The translations under genes were made by a program, and so were the position numbers. Below the pieces are notes generated by a model that was given only the letters and a program-made list of their open reading frames with translations, had not been told where the DNA came from and made no database searches. Positions 1-5,507 of a DNA stretch of 7,638 nt are shown piece after piece (position 1 is the first letter of the stretch; every line of letters starts with the position of its first letter). Source of the DNA: Clostridiaceae bacterium (lineage in GTDB: Bacteria > Bacillota > Clostridia > Saccharofermentanales > UBA5734); assembly GCA_012729935.1 (NCBI GenBank), contig JAAYBY010000292.1:1-7638 (forward strand), written 5' to 3'.

Positions 1-2
1 AT

Positions 3-536
3 GCCATAGCCGATAACAAACAAGTGTCCTTTAAATATTTCGAGTATACGCTGACCAAGACGCTTCGCCACCGTCGAAATGGTCATGTGTATACTGTTAG
101 TCCCTATGCCTTACATCAGGATAATGAATACTACTATTTGATCTGTCATAATCCTGAGCGCGGCATCGTCCACTTCCGTGTTGATAAGATCGCGGAGATT
201 GAAGTACTTGAGGATGCTAGTAAACCATTGCCTGAGGACTTTGATCTGGTGACTTATACACAGCAAATGATCTCTATGTATGGCGGTGAGCTGGAAACTG
301 TGACGATCGAGTTCGCCAACGATCTGATTGGTGTAGTAATTGATCGGTTCGGCACAGACATTGATCTTGCCCGAGTCGATGAAGATCACTTCTCAACAAA
401 ACTGCAGGTAGGTATCAGTCCGACATTCTTCTCCTGGCTATTTCTGTTTGGTGATCAGGCTAAGATTACTGCCCCGGAACATGTGGTAGATCAGGTGAGA
501 AATCAAGTTAAGGAATTATGTGAACTTTATGATTAA
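3..536 (+). CDS. WYL-domain transcriptional regulator, C-terminal part (5' end outside window)
   Basis: This is the C-terminal half of a WYL-domain transcriptional regulator. The reading frame is open to the left edge: AIADNKQ precedes VSFKYFEY, and the run into SFKYFEY is the usual start of a WYL domain. The GTG at 24 is therefore an internal valine and not a start. The WYL core lies at roughly residues 5-75 of the visible part. It includes YTVSPYALH and EYYYLICHN, where the W of the signature is Y, then FRVDKI. A WCX-type C-terminal extension follows, from about TVTIEFAND to the end. WYL proteins usually carry an N-terminal winged helix or HTH that binds DNA, with the WYL domain sensing nucleic acid or another ligand; that HTH is not visible here. 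The stop is 56 bases before the next gene's start, on the same strand, so co-transcription is possible. Family assignment is firm; target and ligand are unknown. Confidence 0.88.
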   Translation, partial: AIADNKQVSFKYFEYTLTKTLRHRRNGHVYTVSPYALHQDNEYYYLICHNPERGIVHFRVDKIAEIEVLEDASKPLPEDFDLVTYTQQMISMYGGELETVTIEFANDLIGVVIDRFGTDIDLARVDEDHFSTKLQVGISPTFFSWLFLFGDQAKITAPEHVVDQVRNQVKELCELYD

Positions 537-592
537 TTTAGCGAGCAGGTTTATCGTGACTTGCCATTGTTATTTTGAAGGATGTAAATCAT

Positions 593-1153
593 ATGAAGGA
601 GAATTTGAATGCGCTTGGACAGCTAAGTAATAGCTATAAGAATGAGAAAGTCATCAACCAAAAGATGCTGCATCAGAGCAAACTACTGCTCGTTATGTAC
701 AGAAGAGTGGTCTGGGGTGTTGAGCATAGTTTATATGATTTAGAAGTTACTGCCGAAGAGTTTGGCAGCAGAAGAATACAGCAGCTAATCGATTTTCTCG
801 CTTTTGATTTTGAACGCGAGATCGATGAGGACAAAATAGAGAGTCATTTAAACAGCATCGCAGCAACGCAGGATCTGATCTTGCTAATCGATCGTGCTTT
901 GCTAAGACTAAGAGAATACCCGGAGCTTGGAGAAGTGTATTTCGATCTGCTAAACAAGAAATATATCATCAAGTATGGTTATTCGGATCAGGAGCTGATG
1001 GAATCACTTGATCTGACACGCTCCACCTTTTACCGGTATAAGCGATATGCGACGCATTTGCTTGGGGTTATCCTATGGGGATATGTCCTGCCAGAGTTTA
1101 GTGATTCAAACACTGGCTTACTCAGATGTGCAGAGGAAGAGATTAATGAATAA
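593..1153 (+). CDS. RinA/ArpU-like helix-turn-helix regulator (putative)
   Basis: The product is 186 aa from ATG 593. This start is preferred over the in-frame TTG at 575 because GAAGGA at 577-582 lies 10 bases before the ATG, and the TTG would overlap that site. The protein is helical and charged. Its C-terminal part (about residues 118-155) reads LLNKKYIIKYGYSDQELMESL followed by LTRSTFYRYKRYA. This is a sigma-region-4-like HTH in which the recognition helix falls at STFYRYKRYA. The same arrangement is seen in phage late-gene regulators of the RinA/ArpU type and in related proteins of mobile elements. The N-terminal 110 residues carry no domain I recognise. The gene ends directly against the 21-bp repeat array at 1155, so these repeats, or the 11-bp repeats further down, are candidate binding sites. 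Family placement is moderate; a divergent sigma-like factor is the main alternative. Confidence 0.6.
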   Translation: MKENLNALGQLSNSYKNEKVINQKMLHQSKLLLVMYRRVVWGVEHSLYDLEVTAEEFGSRRIQQLIDFLAFDFEREIDEDKIESHLNSIAATQDLILLIDRALLRLREYPELGEVYFDLLNKKYIIKYGYSDQELMESLDLTRSTFYRYKRYATHLLGVILWGYVLPEFSDSNTGLLRCAEEEINE

Positions 1154-1154
1154 T

Positions 1155-1246
1155 GTCTACCTTTGAAAGAATACCGTCTACTTATGAAAAAGCAATGTCC
1201 ACTTTTAAAAAAGAAGAGTCTATTTATATCAAAAAGAACTGTCGAT
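1155..1246. repeat. Degenerate 21-bp direct repeats, about 4-5 copies
   Basis: The hexamer GTCTAC or a close variant recurs at 1155 (GTCTAC), 1176 (GTCTAC), 1197 (GTCCAC), 1218 (GTCTAT) and 1241 (GTCGAT). The spacings are 21, 21, 21 and 23. The first three units share the longer pattern GTCYACYTWTRAAARA. The period of about two helical turns puts all copies on one face of the DNA. The array starts immediately after the TAA of the upstream gene. It could be a set of operator sites for a cooperative DNA-binding protein. It could also be the multiple terminal repeats of an IS21-like element, which typically begin with TG. There are no spacers of CRISPR type. Confidence 0.75.
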
Positions 1247-1305
1247 TCCCTTTACTGCCGCAACGCATTCGAGTTATTGACAAATTGCACAATAGTGATA
1301 CCTAT

Positions 1306-1367
1306 TTGGAACCCTTTTGACACCTCATTGAGACCCTTTTGACACCCTTTTGGTACTGTATTGAGAC
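1306..1367 (+). repeat. Six TTGRNAC heptamers at exact 11-bp steps (putative activator sites)
   Basis: TTGRNAC occurs at 1306 (TTGGAAC), 1317 (TTGACAC), 1328 (TTGAGAC), 1339 (TTGACAC), 1350 (TTGGTAC) and 1361 (TTGAGAC). A near match, GTGATAC, lies one step earlier at 1295. Four-base spacers are often CCTT. Once-per-turn heptamers are the layout bound by tandem OmpR/PhoB-type winged-helix regulators, including the SARP family, whose repeats also sit just upstream of the -10 box. Here the last heptamer ends 11 bases before TATAAT at 1379, and no good -35 sits at normal distance, which fits activator-dependent transcription. No OmpR-type gene is in the window, so the binding protein is unknown. 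Confidence 0.8.
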
Positions 1368-1384
1368 TTTGACCAGGTTATAAT
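1361..1384 (+). promoter_or_regulatory. Putative activator-dependent promoter of the sigma-like gene
   Basis: A perfect TATAAT lies at 1379-1384. The best -35-like hexamer, TTGAGA at 1361-1366, is only 12 bases away, and the region at a 17-base spacing (about 1356-1361) does not resemble TTGACA. The promoter would therefore be weak without help, which suits the phased heptamer array ending at 1367. Transcription would begin near 1391, exactly where the 5' arm of the leader helix (AGCCGAAAA) starts. Confidence 0.5.
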
Positions 1385-1385
1385 G

Positions 1386-1475
1386 TGTATAGCCGAAAAT
1401 ATGTTCTTTTTAGGCCTTGCGGTCGGAGCGATCTGACCCCAGGGTCTTTTTTTATGCCCTTTTTCGGCTAATACA
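1386..1475 (+). promoter_or_regulatory. Structured leader RNA with GNRA hairpin (unknown class)
   Basis: An outer helix pairs AGCCGAAAA (1391-1399) with TTTTCGGCT (1461-1469). It continues outward through TGTAT/ATACA with one bulged base. Inside, GGTCGGA (1421-1427) pairs with TCTGACC (1432-1438) around a GCGA tetraloop, with one G-U pair. A U7 run follows at 1447-1453. The segment GACCC (1435-1439) could pair with the hairpin's own GGTC, with GGGTC at 1442-1446, or with GGGTC at 1497-1501 in the next terminator. Competing pairings of this kind are typical of attenuators and riboswitches. I recognise no known RNA class, and the fold is by eye without energy calculation. Confidence 0.5.
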
Positions 1476-1496
1476 TAATGGCTTCGCAAATGTGGA

Positions 1497-1525
1497 GGGT
1501 CGTCTGGCAACAGACGGCCCTTTTT
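1497..1525 (+). terminator. Intrinsic terminator or attenuator in the leader
   Basis: GGGTCGTCTG (1497-1506) pairs with CAGACGGCCC (1511-1520) around a GCAA tetraloop. That is ten base pairs with one G-U, followed by five T at 1521-1525. It lies about 100 bases before the sigma-like start codon and downstream of the only clear promoter. It therefore either terminates a short leader RNA or acts as an attenuator that must be read through for the sigma-like gene to be expressed. The left arm can be captured by GACCC at 1435-1439, which offers an antitermination route. Confidence 0.8.
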
Positions 1526-1567
1526 GCGTTCCCGGAAAGGATAACCGATGAAGTGCAGGTCGCCGCC

Positions 1568-1622
1568 TTTTCTCCGTTTGTCAGCAAATCCATAGCAGCA
1601 AACAAAACACAAACGGAGGAAA
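1568..1622 (+). promoter_or_regulatory. Hairpin sequestering the ribosome binding site of the sigma-like gene
   Basis: CTCCGTTTG (1572-1580) is the exact reverse complement of CAAACGGAG (1610-1618). The helix extends outward as TTTT/GAAA through one T-G pair to about 13 base pairs, enclosing a 29-base loop (1581-1609). The downstream arm contains the whole Shine-Dalgarno sequence GGAGGA (1615-1620), seven bases before ATG 1628. When formed, the helix should block translation initiation. The A-rich loop, with AGCAAA and AACAAAACAC, could be the place where a protein or RNA opens it. Confidence 0.75.
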
Positions 1623-1627
1623 ACTAA

Positions 1628-2056
1628 ATGAAACGCATAAATTTGAAAGACATCTACCCTTTCTACACAGAAGACTGTTTTATCACGGTTGAAGACGCAG
1701 TCGCAGATACCTTTGATGAATGTAGAAAGCAAGAGCAATCGTGTGAACGAAAAGTTTTTCGTCACAGAGCCTACTATTCGCTTGATCGCAATGATGGCAT
1801 AGAGAATAGCATGCTGAGGAAGTCAGACTCGCAATACGAAGCATATGAAAGAAAGCAATTCAATAAGCACCTTTATCTAGCCATCCTCAGATTGCCAGAA
1901 AAGCAAGCTAAGCGCATTTACGCACACTTTTTTCTGGGAATGAATCTGAGTGAGATTACAAGGGCAGAAGGGATTAGTTGCCATAAATCAATAAAGGGAT
2001 CTATAGAAGCCGGTTTGGCAGCACTGAAAAAAGATTTGATAAATTTTTGCGATTGA
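1628..2056 (+). CDS. Sigma-70-family-like protein of mobile-element type
   Basis: A 142-aa protein that begins MKRINLKDIYPFYTEDCFI, a start typical of small sigma-70-like proteins carried by conjugative transposons of Clostridia. Residues 44-60 (FRHRAYYSLDRNDGIEN) are the family's conserved middle block. Residues 89-136 form a region-4-like HTH: LPEKQAKRIYAHFFLGMNLS is followed by EITRAEGISCHKSIKGSIEAGL, where the second helix would contact a -35 element. Region 2 of normal sigma factors is not recognisable. It may therefore act as a partial sigma, an anti-terminator or a regulator and not as a full sigma factor. The start is fixed by GGAGGA at 1615-1620. Upstream RNA structures (terminator and RBS hairpin) point to tight control. 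It stands between two long control regions and ahead of the Tad operon, so it could be that operon's activator; this is inference. Confidence 0.82.
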   Translation: MKRINLKDIYPFYTEDCFITVEDAVADTFDECRKQEQSCERKVFRHRAYYSLDRNDGIENSMLRKSDSQYEAYERKQFNKHLYLAILRLPEKQAKRIYAHFFLGMNLSEITRAEGISCHKSIKGSIEAGLAALKKDLINFCD

Positions 2057-2116
2057 CCCCCCAAAAACGCCAAAAAATGTCAGGGCTTATGAGAGGCATT
2101 ATTTCCCTTCTCAAAT

Positions 2117-2135
2117 GAACTTTGAAAACTGAATA
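2117..2135 (+). promoter_or_regulatory. rRNA-operon-like boxA sequence (putative antitermination or processing signal)
   Basis: GAACTTTGAAAACTGAATA matches the kind of CTTTGAAAACT sequence that Firmicutes carry in rRNA operon leaders and spacers, where boxA recruits NusB/NusE for antitermination. Here it lies 60 bases after the sigma-like stop and just after a small hairpin (2090-2113), with no rRNA nearby. The role as an antitermination signal for the long downstream operon is inference. Confidence 0.45.
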
Positions 2136-2436
2136 AACGAGATCCGGATACTTTAGGTGCATGAACCTGGAATGGGATAGCCGGGCAGCAGATACGCGTA
2201 GACCTTCAATAAGAGGAAGAGAGCGAGTTCTATTTTGCTGCGGGCTGATCGTAGCTGATCAGCTGGCGATGACCTCATGCGCCCTATAATGATACTTCCG
2301 TTTAGTCACAGCCCGAGCGTGATAAGACCGTCCCCGGCAATGAGAACGGCTCGCCATCGAAATGGTGAGAGGCATCAGACCTATGAAGCGAGTAGCTTTC
2401 GCTTGTCCGGAAATCGTCTGAGAAGATTAATCATTA

Positions 2437-2488
2437 CGCGGTCGCGTTTTCGATCTGATTATCGCAATCAGTGACGAAGCGCGGTCGC
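2437..2488. repeat. CGCGGTCGC direct repeat pair inside small hairpins
   Basis: CGCGGTCGC occurs at 2437-2445 and 2480-2488, 43 bases apart. Each copy lies in a small inverted repeat followed by T-rich sequence: ACGC/GCGT with TTTT at 2447-2450, and AAGCG/CGCTT with TTTATTT at 2489-2495. They may be paired weak terminators or protein-binding hairpins just before the first Tad gene. Confidence 0.45.
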
Positions 2489-2543
2489 TTTATTTAATGA
2501 AGAGACTTTTTCAATAAATTCGATACGAACTGGAGGATAATTC

Positions 2544-3389
2544 ATGAAACTATTTAGAAACAGATTCCTTATTGGATTGCTCTGCATAGGACTTGGCCTT
2601 GCGGTAAGCTTGCTGGCGATTCCTAAACTGACACAAGAGCGAGCGCCGGACATGGTCCCGGCTCTCCGATTGAAGGTAGATGTTCCCGCAGGAGAACAAA
2701 TCAATGCAGATATGCTTGAAGCCATCGCGGTAGATAAGAACATCATCCCTGACAGCGTGATCACTTCCCCGGAAAGCGTTTCAGGACAGTTCGCTGCGGC
2801 TGATTTATTTGCGGGAGATTATCTCACATCGGTAAAAGTCAGAACTCAGCAAGACAATCTCGACTATCTCAAAACTGCTACAGACAAAGGTCTGCGTTTA
2901 GTATCAATCACTCTGCCCAGCCTTGCTGCCGGTGTCTCGGGGAAAGTGCTGCCGGGCGATGTTATCAGCATCATGGCACTTATGAAGACACAAAATACGG
3001 ATGCCAGCCAGACACTTGATCCGGAACCTATCAGTGATAGTTATGATCAGGGTAATGCATCTTCCGATTCGAACAAAGACGCAGTCAAAGCATCTGGGCA
3101 ATATAAAACAGATATGCAAATATTTCCTGAACTGCGCTACCTTGAAGTGTTCAGCTTAAGCGCGTCCGATGGCGCGGAAGCTTCAGTCAGCAGTCAGCCA
3201 GAAGAGGAAGAGAAGAACATATTGCCGGTCACATTGACCGTCTTTGCCACCGAGCAGCAGGCACTATTATTGGCAGATCTCGAAAGCAATGCGATTATCC
3301 ACATAAGCCGAGTCGCTGGATCAGAACAGGCATCAGCCTTCATAGATTCTGAAAGAATTGTAATGAGTCAGGAGGTATCCGGTCAATGA
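2544..3389 (+). CDS. CpaB/RcpC-like Tad pilus assembly protein with SAF domain
   Basis: A 281-aa protein that starts at ATG 2544, preceded by GGAGGA at 2532-2537. Residues 8-26 form one N-terminal membrane segment or uncleaved signal (FLIGLLCIGLGLAVSLLAI), so the rest should lie outside the membrane. Residues about 40-100 form a SAF domain: LRLKVDVPAGEQINADML, then ADLFAGDYLTSVKV. Residues 116-146 (GLRLVSITLPSLAAGVSGKV, then LPGDVISIMAL) match the CpaB/RcpC core. Residues 148-190 are a Ser/Asp/Asn-rich linker, and 220-257 give the last strands. In diderms CpaB works with the secretin. A Firmicute has no outer membrane, so here it probably stabilises the pilus base or acts on the cell wall. 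It is the first gene of a five-gene overlapping run and overlaps the next by ATGA. Confidence in the family is high; the exact role is uncertain. Confidence 0.87.
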   Translation: MKLFRNRFLIGLLCIGLGLAVSLLAIPKLTQERAPDMVPALRLKVDVPAGEQINADMLEAIAVDKNIIPDSVITSPESVSGQFAAADLFAGDYLTSVKVRTQQDNLDYLKTATDKGLRLVSITLPSLAAGVSGKVLPGDVISIMALMKTQNTDASQTLDPEPISDSYDQGNASSDSNKDAVKASGQYKTDMQIFPELRYLEVFSLSASDGAEASVSSQPEEEEKNILPVTLTVFATEQQALLLADLESNAIIHISRVAGSEQASAFIDSERIVMSQEVSGQ

Positions 3390-4132
3390 GACTTCTAGTA
3401 TGGGGCCGAGATGGCCTGGGTAAGAGTACACTCGCCGATTATATTGGACTGAGATTATCCGATAAAAGCATTGCTGTTGTTATGGATACGGATCTCACAC
3501 AGCCAACCATGCCAGTCAGAATTCCGGGCATAAAAGTCAAAAAAGAAAAATCCCTGGGCAGAGCGATTGCCGGAACCGGTACTTCAGAAATCAGACCCTA
3601 CCTGATTCAACATCCAAAACATGAAGGGTTATTTTTCAGCGGTGTCGTGTCGGATGAAGACTATATGGAATATGAACTTGGTCTTGATTCATCAGTCAAC
3701 GCAGGCATTTTCATGAATAGCTGCGCTGCACAATGTGATCATGTAATCGTTGACTGTTCAGGACAGAGGACTGATCCTTTTCTGCCGGACGCTCTGATCA
3801 AGTCTGACAAGATCCTGATTCTAATCTCTCCAGATCTTCAGGGCATCAGCTGGTGGCGATCGATCAAACCTCTTATTGACGAGATGAAAGTTGATCACAA
3901 GGTCATACCGGTTATATCCCAGCTGCATGAGCATCATAACGAAAAATGGCTGCAGGAAGGCTATGGATTTAACCAGTGCGTGGCTTTGCCTTTTGCCAGA
4001 GAGTTAAATCTAAATAGAAGCTCCGGTCGCATCGAGCAGAACTTGACGACAAGAGCCGGCAGATCCTGGCAGAAGGCCGTGGATGCTTTGATCAGCGACC
4101 TCACCAGAAATCGGGGTGATGGCCGTGGCTAA
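3386..4132 (+). CDS. CpaE/MinD-like P-loop ATPase of Tad system
   Basis: A 248-aa ParA/MinD-superfamily protein. Residues 7-15 (GRDGLGKST) form the P-loop. The deviant Walker A of this superfamily normally reads KGGxGKS/T; here the signature lysine is arginine (R8) and the second position is aspartate. VVMDTDLTQPT (31-41) is the A' motif with D34 and D36, and HVIVDCSG (119-126) is Walker B. There is no N-terminal receiver-like domain as in long CpaE/TadZ proteins and no clear C-terminal amphipathic targeting helix. TadZ/CpaE proteins position the Tad machine at the pole or membrane. The start is set by AGGAGGT at 3370-3376, nine bases upstream. The ATG overlaps the previous stop by four bases (ATGA), and the 3' end overlaps the CpaF gene, so translation is probably coupled. 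Confidence 0.85.
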   Translation: MRLLVWGRDGLGKSTLADYIGLRLSDKSIAVVMDTDLTQPTMPVRIPGIKVKKEKSLGRAIAGTGTSEIRPYLIQHPKHEGLFFSGVVSDEDYMEYELGLDSSVNAGIFMNSCAAQCDHVIVDCSGQRTDPFLPDALIKSDKILILISPDLQGISWWRSIKPLIDEMKVDHKVIPVISQLHEHHNEKWLQEGYGFNQCVALPFARELNLNRSSGRIEQNLTTRAGRSWQKAVDALISDLTRNRGDGRG

Positions 4133-5507
4133 GACACTAAGAGCAATCGCCTACAACGCGACACCGGAGAAACCGGTAAAAGCAGATGGCTACGAGGCGA
4201 TTCTGGAAACGGTCAGAAAACAGATCAGTTTGGAGAACGCTGAAAGCTTGTCCGCTGTGATCGCAGATGAAAAGGCTGCCCAGACTGTTCGCCGCCTGAT
4301 TGAAAACTATATCAGTGAGCAGCAGCTTCATTTGCCTGGCTATGATATGAATCAGTTGGCTGACAGGCTCTATGGAGACATGGCTGGCTTCGGCTTTCTC
4401 GATAAATATATCTACGATACGGAAATTGAGGAAATCAACGGCAACAGCTGGAATGACATTGAGCTGATTACAGCTGAAGGCGTCCATAAGATCAGTGAGC
4501 ATTTCGCGACACCGCAGCGCGCGGTCGATATGATCCGCAAGATGGCCAGACTTGGCGGCTTGATCCTGGACAATACAAGTCCGGCAGTTGACAGCTATCT
4601 CACCCGTGGCATTCGTATATCAGCTATGATCCCGCCGCTGGTTGACATGGATGTCGGTGCGGTTTTCTCTCTTCGAAGGCAGCGGCTCTCACGAGTCAGT
4701 GCCCAGCAGCTGGTTGACTGGGGCACAGCGACACACGATATGCTCGATTTCCTCGCCCTATGTGCCAATCATGGCATTTCCATCGGCTTCGCGGGCAAGA
4801 CCGGTTCGGGTAAAACAACCGATATTTCCTATGTCCTGGGTTCAATTGATCATAATCAACGCATTTTCACGATCGAAGAAACACGTGAGCTTGACCTGGT
4901 CGAACATGATCATAATGGCAAAGTCAAAAACCGGGTAATCCATACTAGAACACGAAACAGTGGTATTGAGGAAGCAGATATTGACGCCAATGATCTTCTG
5001 AGGAAAGCGCTTCGCTTTCACCCGGATGTTATTGTACCGGCTGAGATGCGCGGCGCTGAAGCGATGATCGCTCAAGAAGCTGCCAGAACTGGTCACACGG
5101 TTATCACTTCGCTTCATGCCAATTCCGCAAGGATGGCTTATAAGCGCATTTTGTCCATGTGTCAGATGTCTGATACCAAGATCTCAACCCAGATCCTACT
5201 TAGCATGATCGTCGAGGCTTTTCCCATTATGGTGTTTAAAAAGCAGCTGCCTGACGGTACACGGCGCATCATGGAAATCATTGAAGCAACTGGTGTTGAA
5301 AATGGCGAGGTCCAGGCGGCTTCGCTCTTTCGCTATGTGTTTAGTCAAGAGAGTGGCGGCCAGCACATACGAGTCGGAGTGATATCAGACGTTCTGGCCA
5401 ACAACCTGCTTGAAAATGGCGCCGATCACCAGCAGGTACAGCGTTATCAGACATTAGATGCTGAACTGGCTTCATTACCAAGCGATGAAAGGAGGCGTAA
5501 TCTATGA
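4119..5507 (+). CDS. CpaF/TadA-like secretion ATPase
   Basis: A 462-aa VirB11/PilT-superfamily ATPase that powers pilin assembly and export from the cytoplasmic side. The N-terminal domain (about 20-170) includes GFGFLDKYIYDTEIEEING, the usual CpaF approach to the ATPase core. The Walker A GKTGSGKTT is at about 226-234. The Walker B area PDVIVPAEMRG is at about 302-312 with the conserved glutamate, and the His box ITSLHAN is at about 329-335. All catalytic motifs are intact and the length is normal for the family. The start is ambiguous: GTG 4116, ATG 4119 and GTG 4125 are in frame. GGGGTGAT at 4113-4120 is a good Shine-Dalgarno only for GTG 4125, so the true protein may be two residues shorter. 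It overlaps the upstream gene and ends in ATGA with the TadB-like gene. Confidence 0.93.
   Translation: MAVAKTLRAIAYNATPEKPVKADGYEAILETVRKQISLENAESLSAVIADEKAAQTVRRLIENYISEQQLHLPGYDMNQLADRLYGDMAGFGFLDKYIYDTEIEEINGNSWNDIELITAEGVHKISEHFATPQRAVDMIRKMARLGGLILDNTSPAVDSYLTRGIRISAMIPPLVDMDVGAVFSLRRQRLSRVSAQQLVDWGTATHDMLDFLALCANHGISIGFAGKTGSGKTTDISYVLGSIDHNQRIFTIEETRELDLVEHDHNGKVKNRVIHTRTRNSGIEEADIDANDLLRKALRFHPDVIVPAEMRGAEAMIAQEAARTGHTVITSLHANSARMAYKRILSMCQMSDTKISTQILLSMIVEAFPIMVFKKQLPDGTRRIMEIIEATGVENGEVQAASLFRYVFSQESGGQHIRVGVISDVLANNLLENGADHQQVQRYQTLDAELASLPSDERRRNL

Larger units (their letters stand above)
1154..1627. other. 474-bp non-coding control region upstream of the sigma-like gene
   Basis: No credible gene lies here. 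The antisense frame that crosses it runs into the sigma-like gene and has no recognisable protein character. From left to right the region holds a 21-bp direct-repeat array (1155-1246), an 11-bp phased heptamer array (1306-1367), a TATAAT box (1379-1384), a foldable leader (1386-1475), an intrinsic terminator (1497-1525) and a hairpin covering the ribosome binding site (1568-1622). Each is described separately. Confidence 0.8.
2057..2543 (+). other. 487-bp non-coding structured leader ahead of the Tad operon
   Basis: No convincing gene is present; a 65-codon frame from 2277 has no ribosome binding site and overlaps several hairpins. Features by eye: a hairpin TGAGAGG/CCTTCTCA (2090-2113), an rrn-like box (2117-2135), and a long-range helix GCAGCA/TGCTGC (2185-2190 with 2236-2241). 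Further hairpins are GCTGATC/GATCAGC (2244-2263), GGCGATGA/TCATGCGCC (2265-2283), CTCGCCAT/ATGGTGAG (2350-2369), AAGCGA/TCGCTT (2386-2404), CTGATT/AATCAG (2455-2471) and AAGCG/CGCTT (2477-2490). This density suggests a long structured RNA in the leader of the pilus operon. An oriT or recombination region is an alternative. No strong promoter was found within it. Confidence 0.55.

Noticed and set aside
24..536. Complete 170-aa gene starting at GTG 24
   Set aside because: The frame is open further upstream and the protein sequence before the GTG already matches the beginning of a WYL domain, so the GTG is internal.
1155..1367. CRISPR array
   Set aside because: Repeat units are only 7-21 bp, degenerate, and adjacent or separated by 4 bp, with no unique spacers of 30 bp or so.
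1325..1765. 146-codon open frame on the - strand
   Set aside because: It crosses the promoter, terminator and ribosome-binding hairpin and enters the sigma-like gene. Its translation has no family character and it lacks a convincing ribosome binding site.
2285..2290. TATAAT as a promoter for the Tad operon
   Set aside because: No -35-like hexamer lies 16-18 bases upstream, and the position is inside or at the edge of the 2265-2283 hairpin. A sigma factor with a different -35, such as the one encoded upstream, could still use it, but nothing shows this.
2277..2474. 65-codon open frame on the + strand
   Set aside because: It has no Shine-Dalgarno, an Arg/Ser-rich composition and complete overlap with several hairpins, so it is probably a chance frame in a structured leader.
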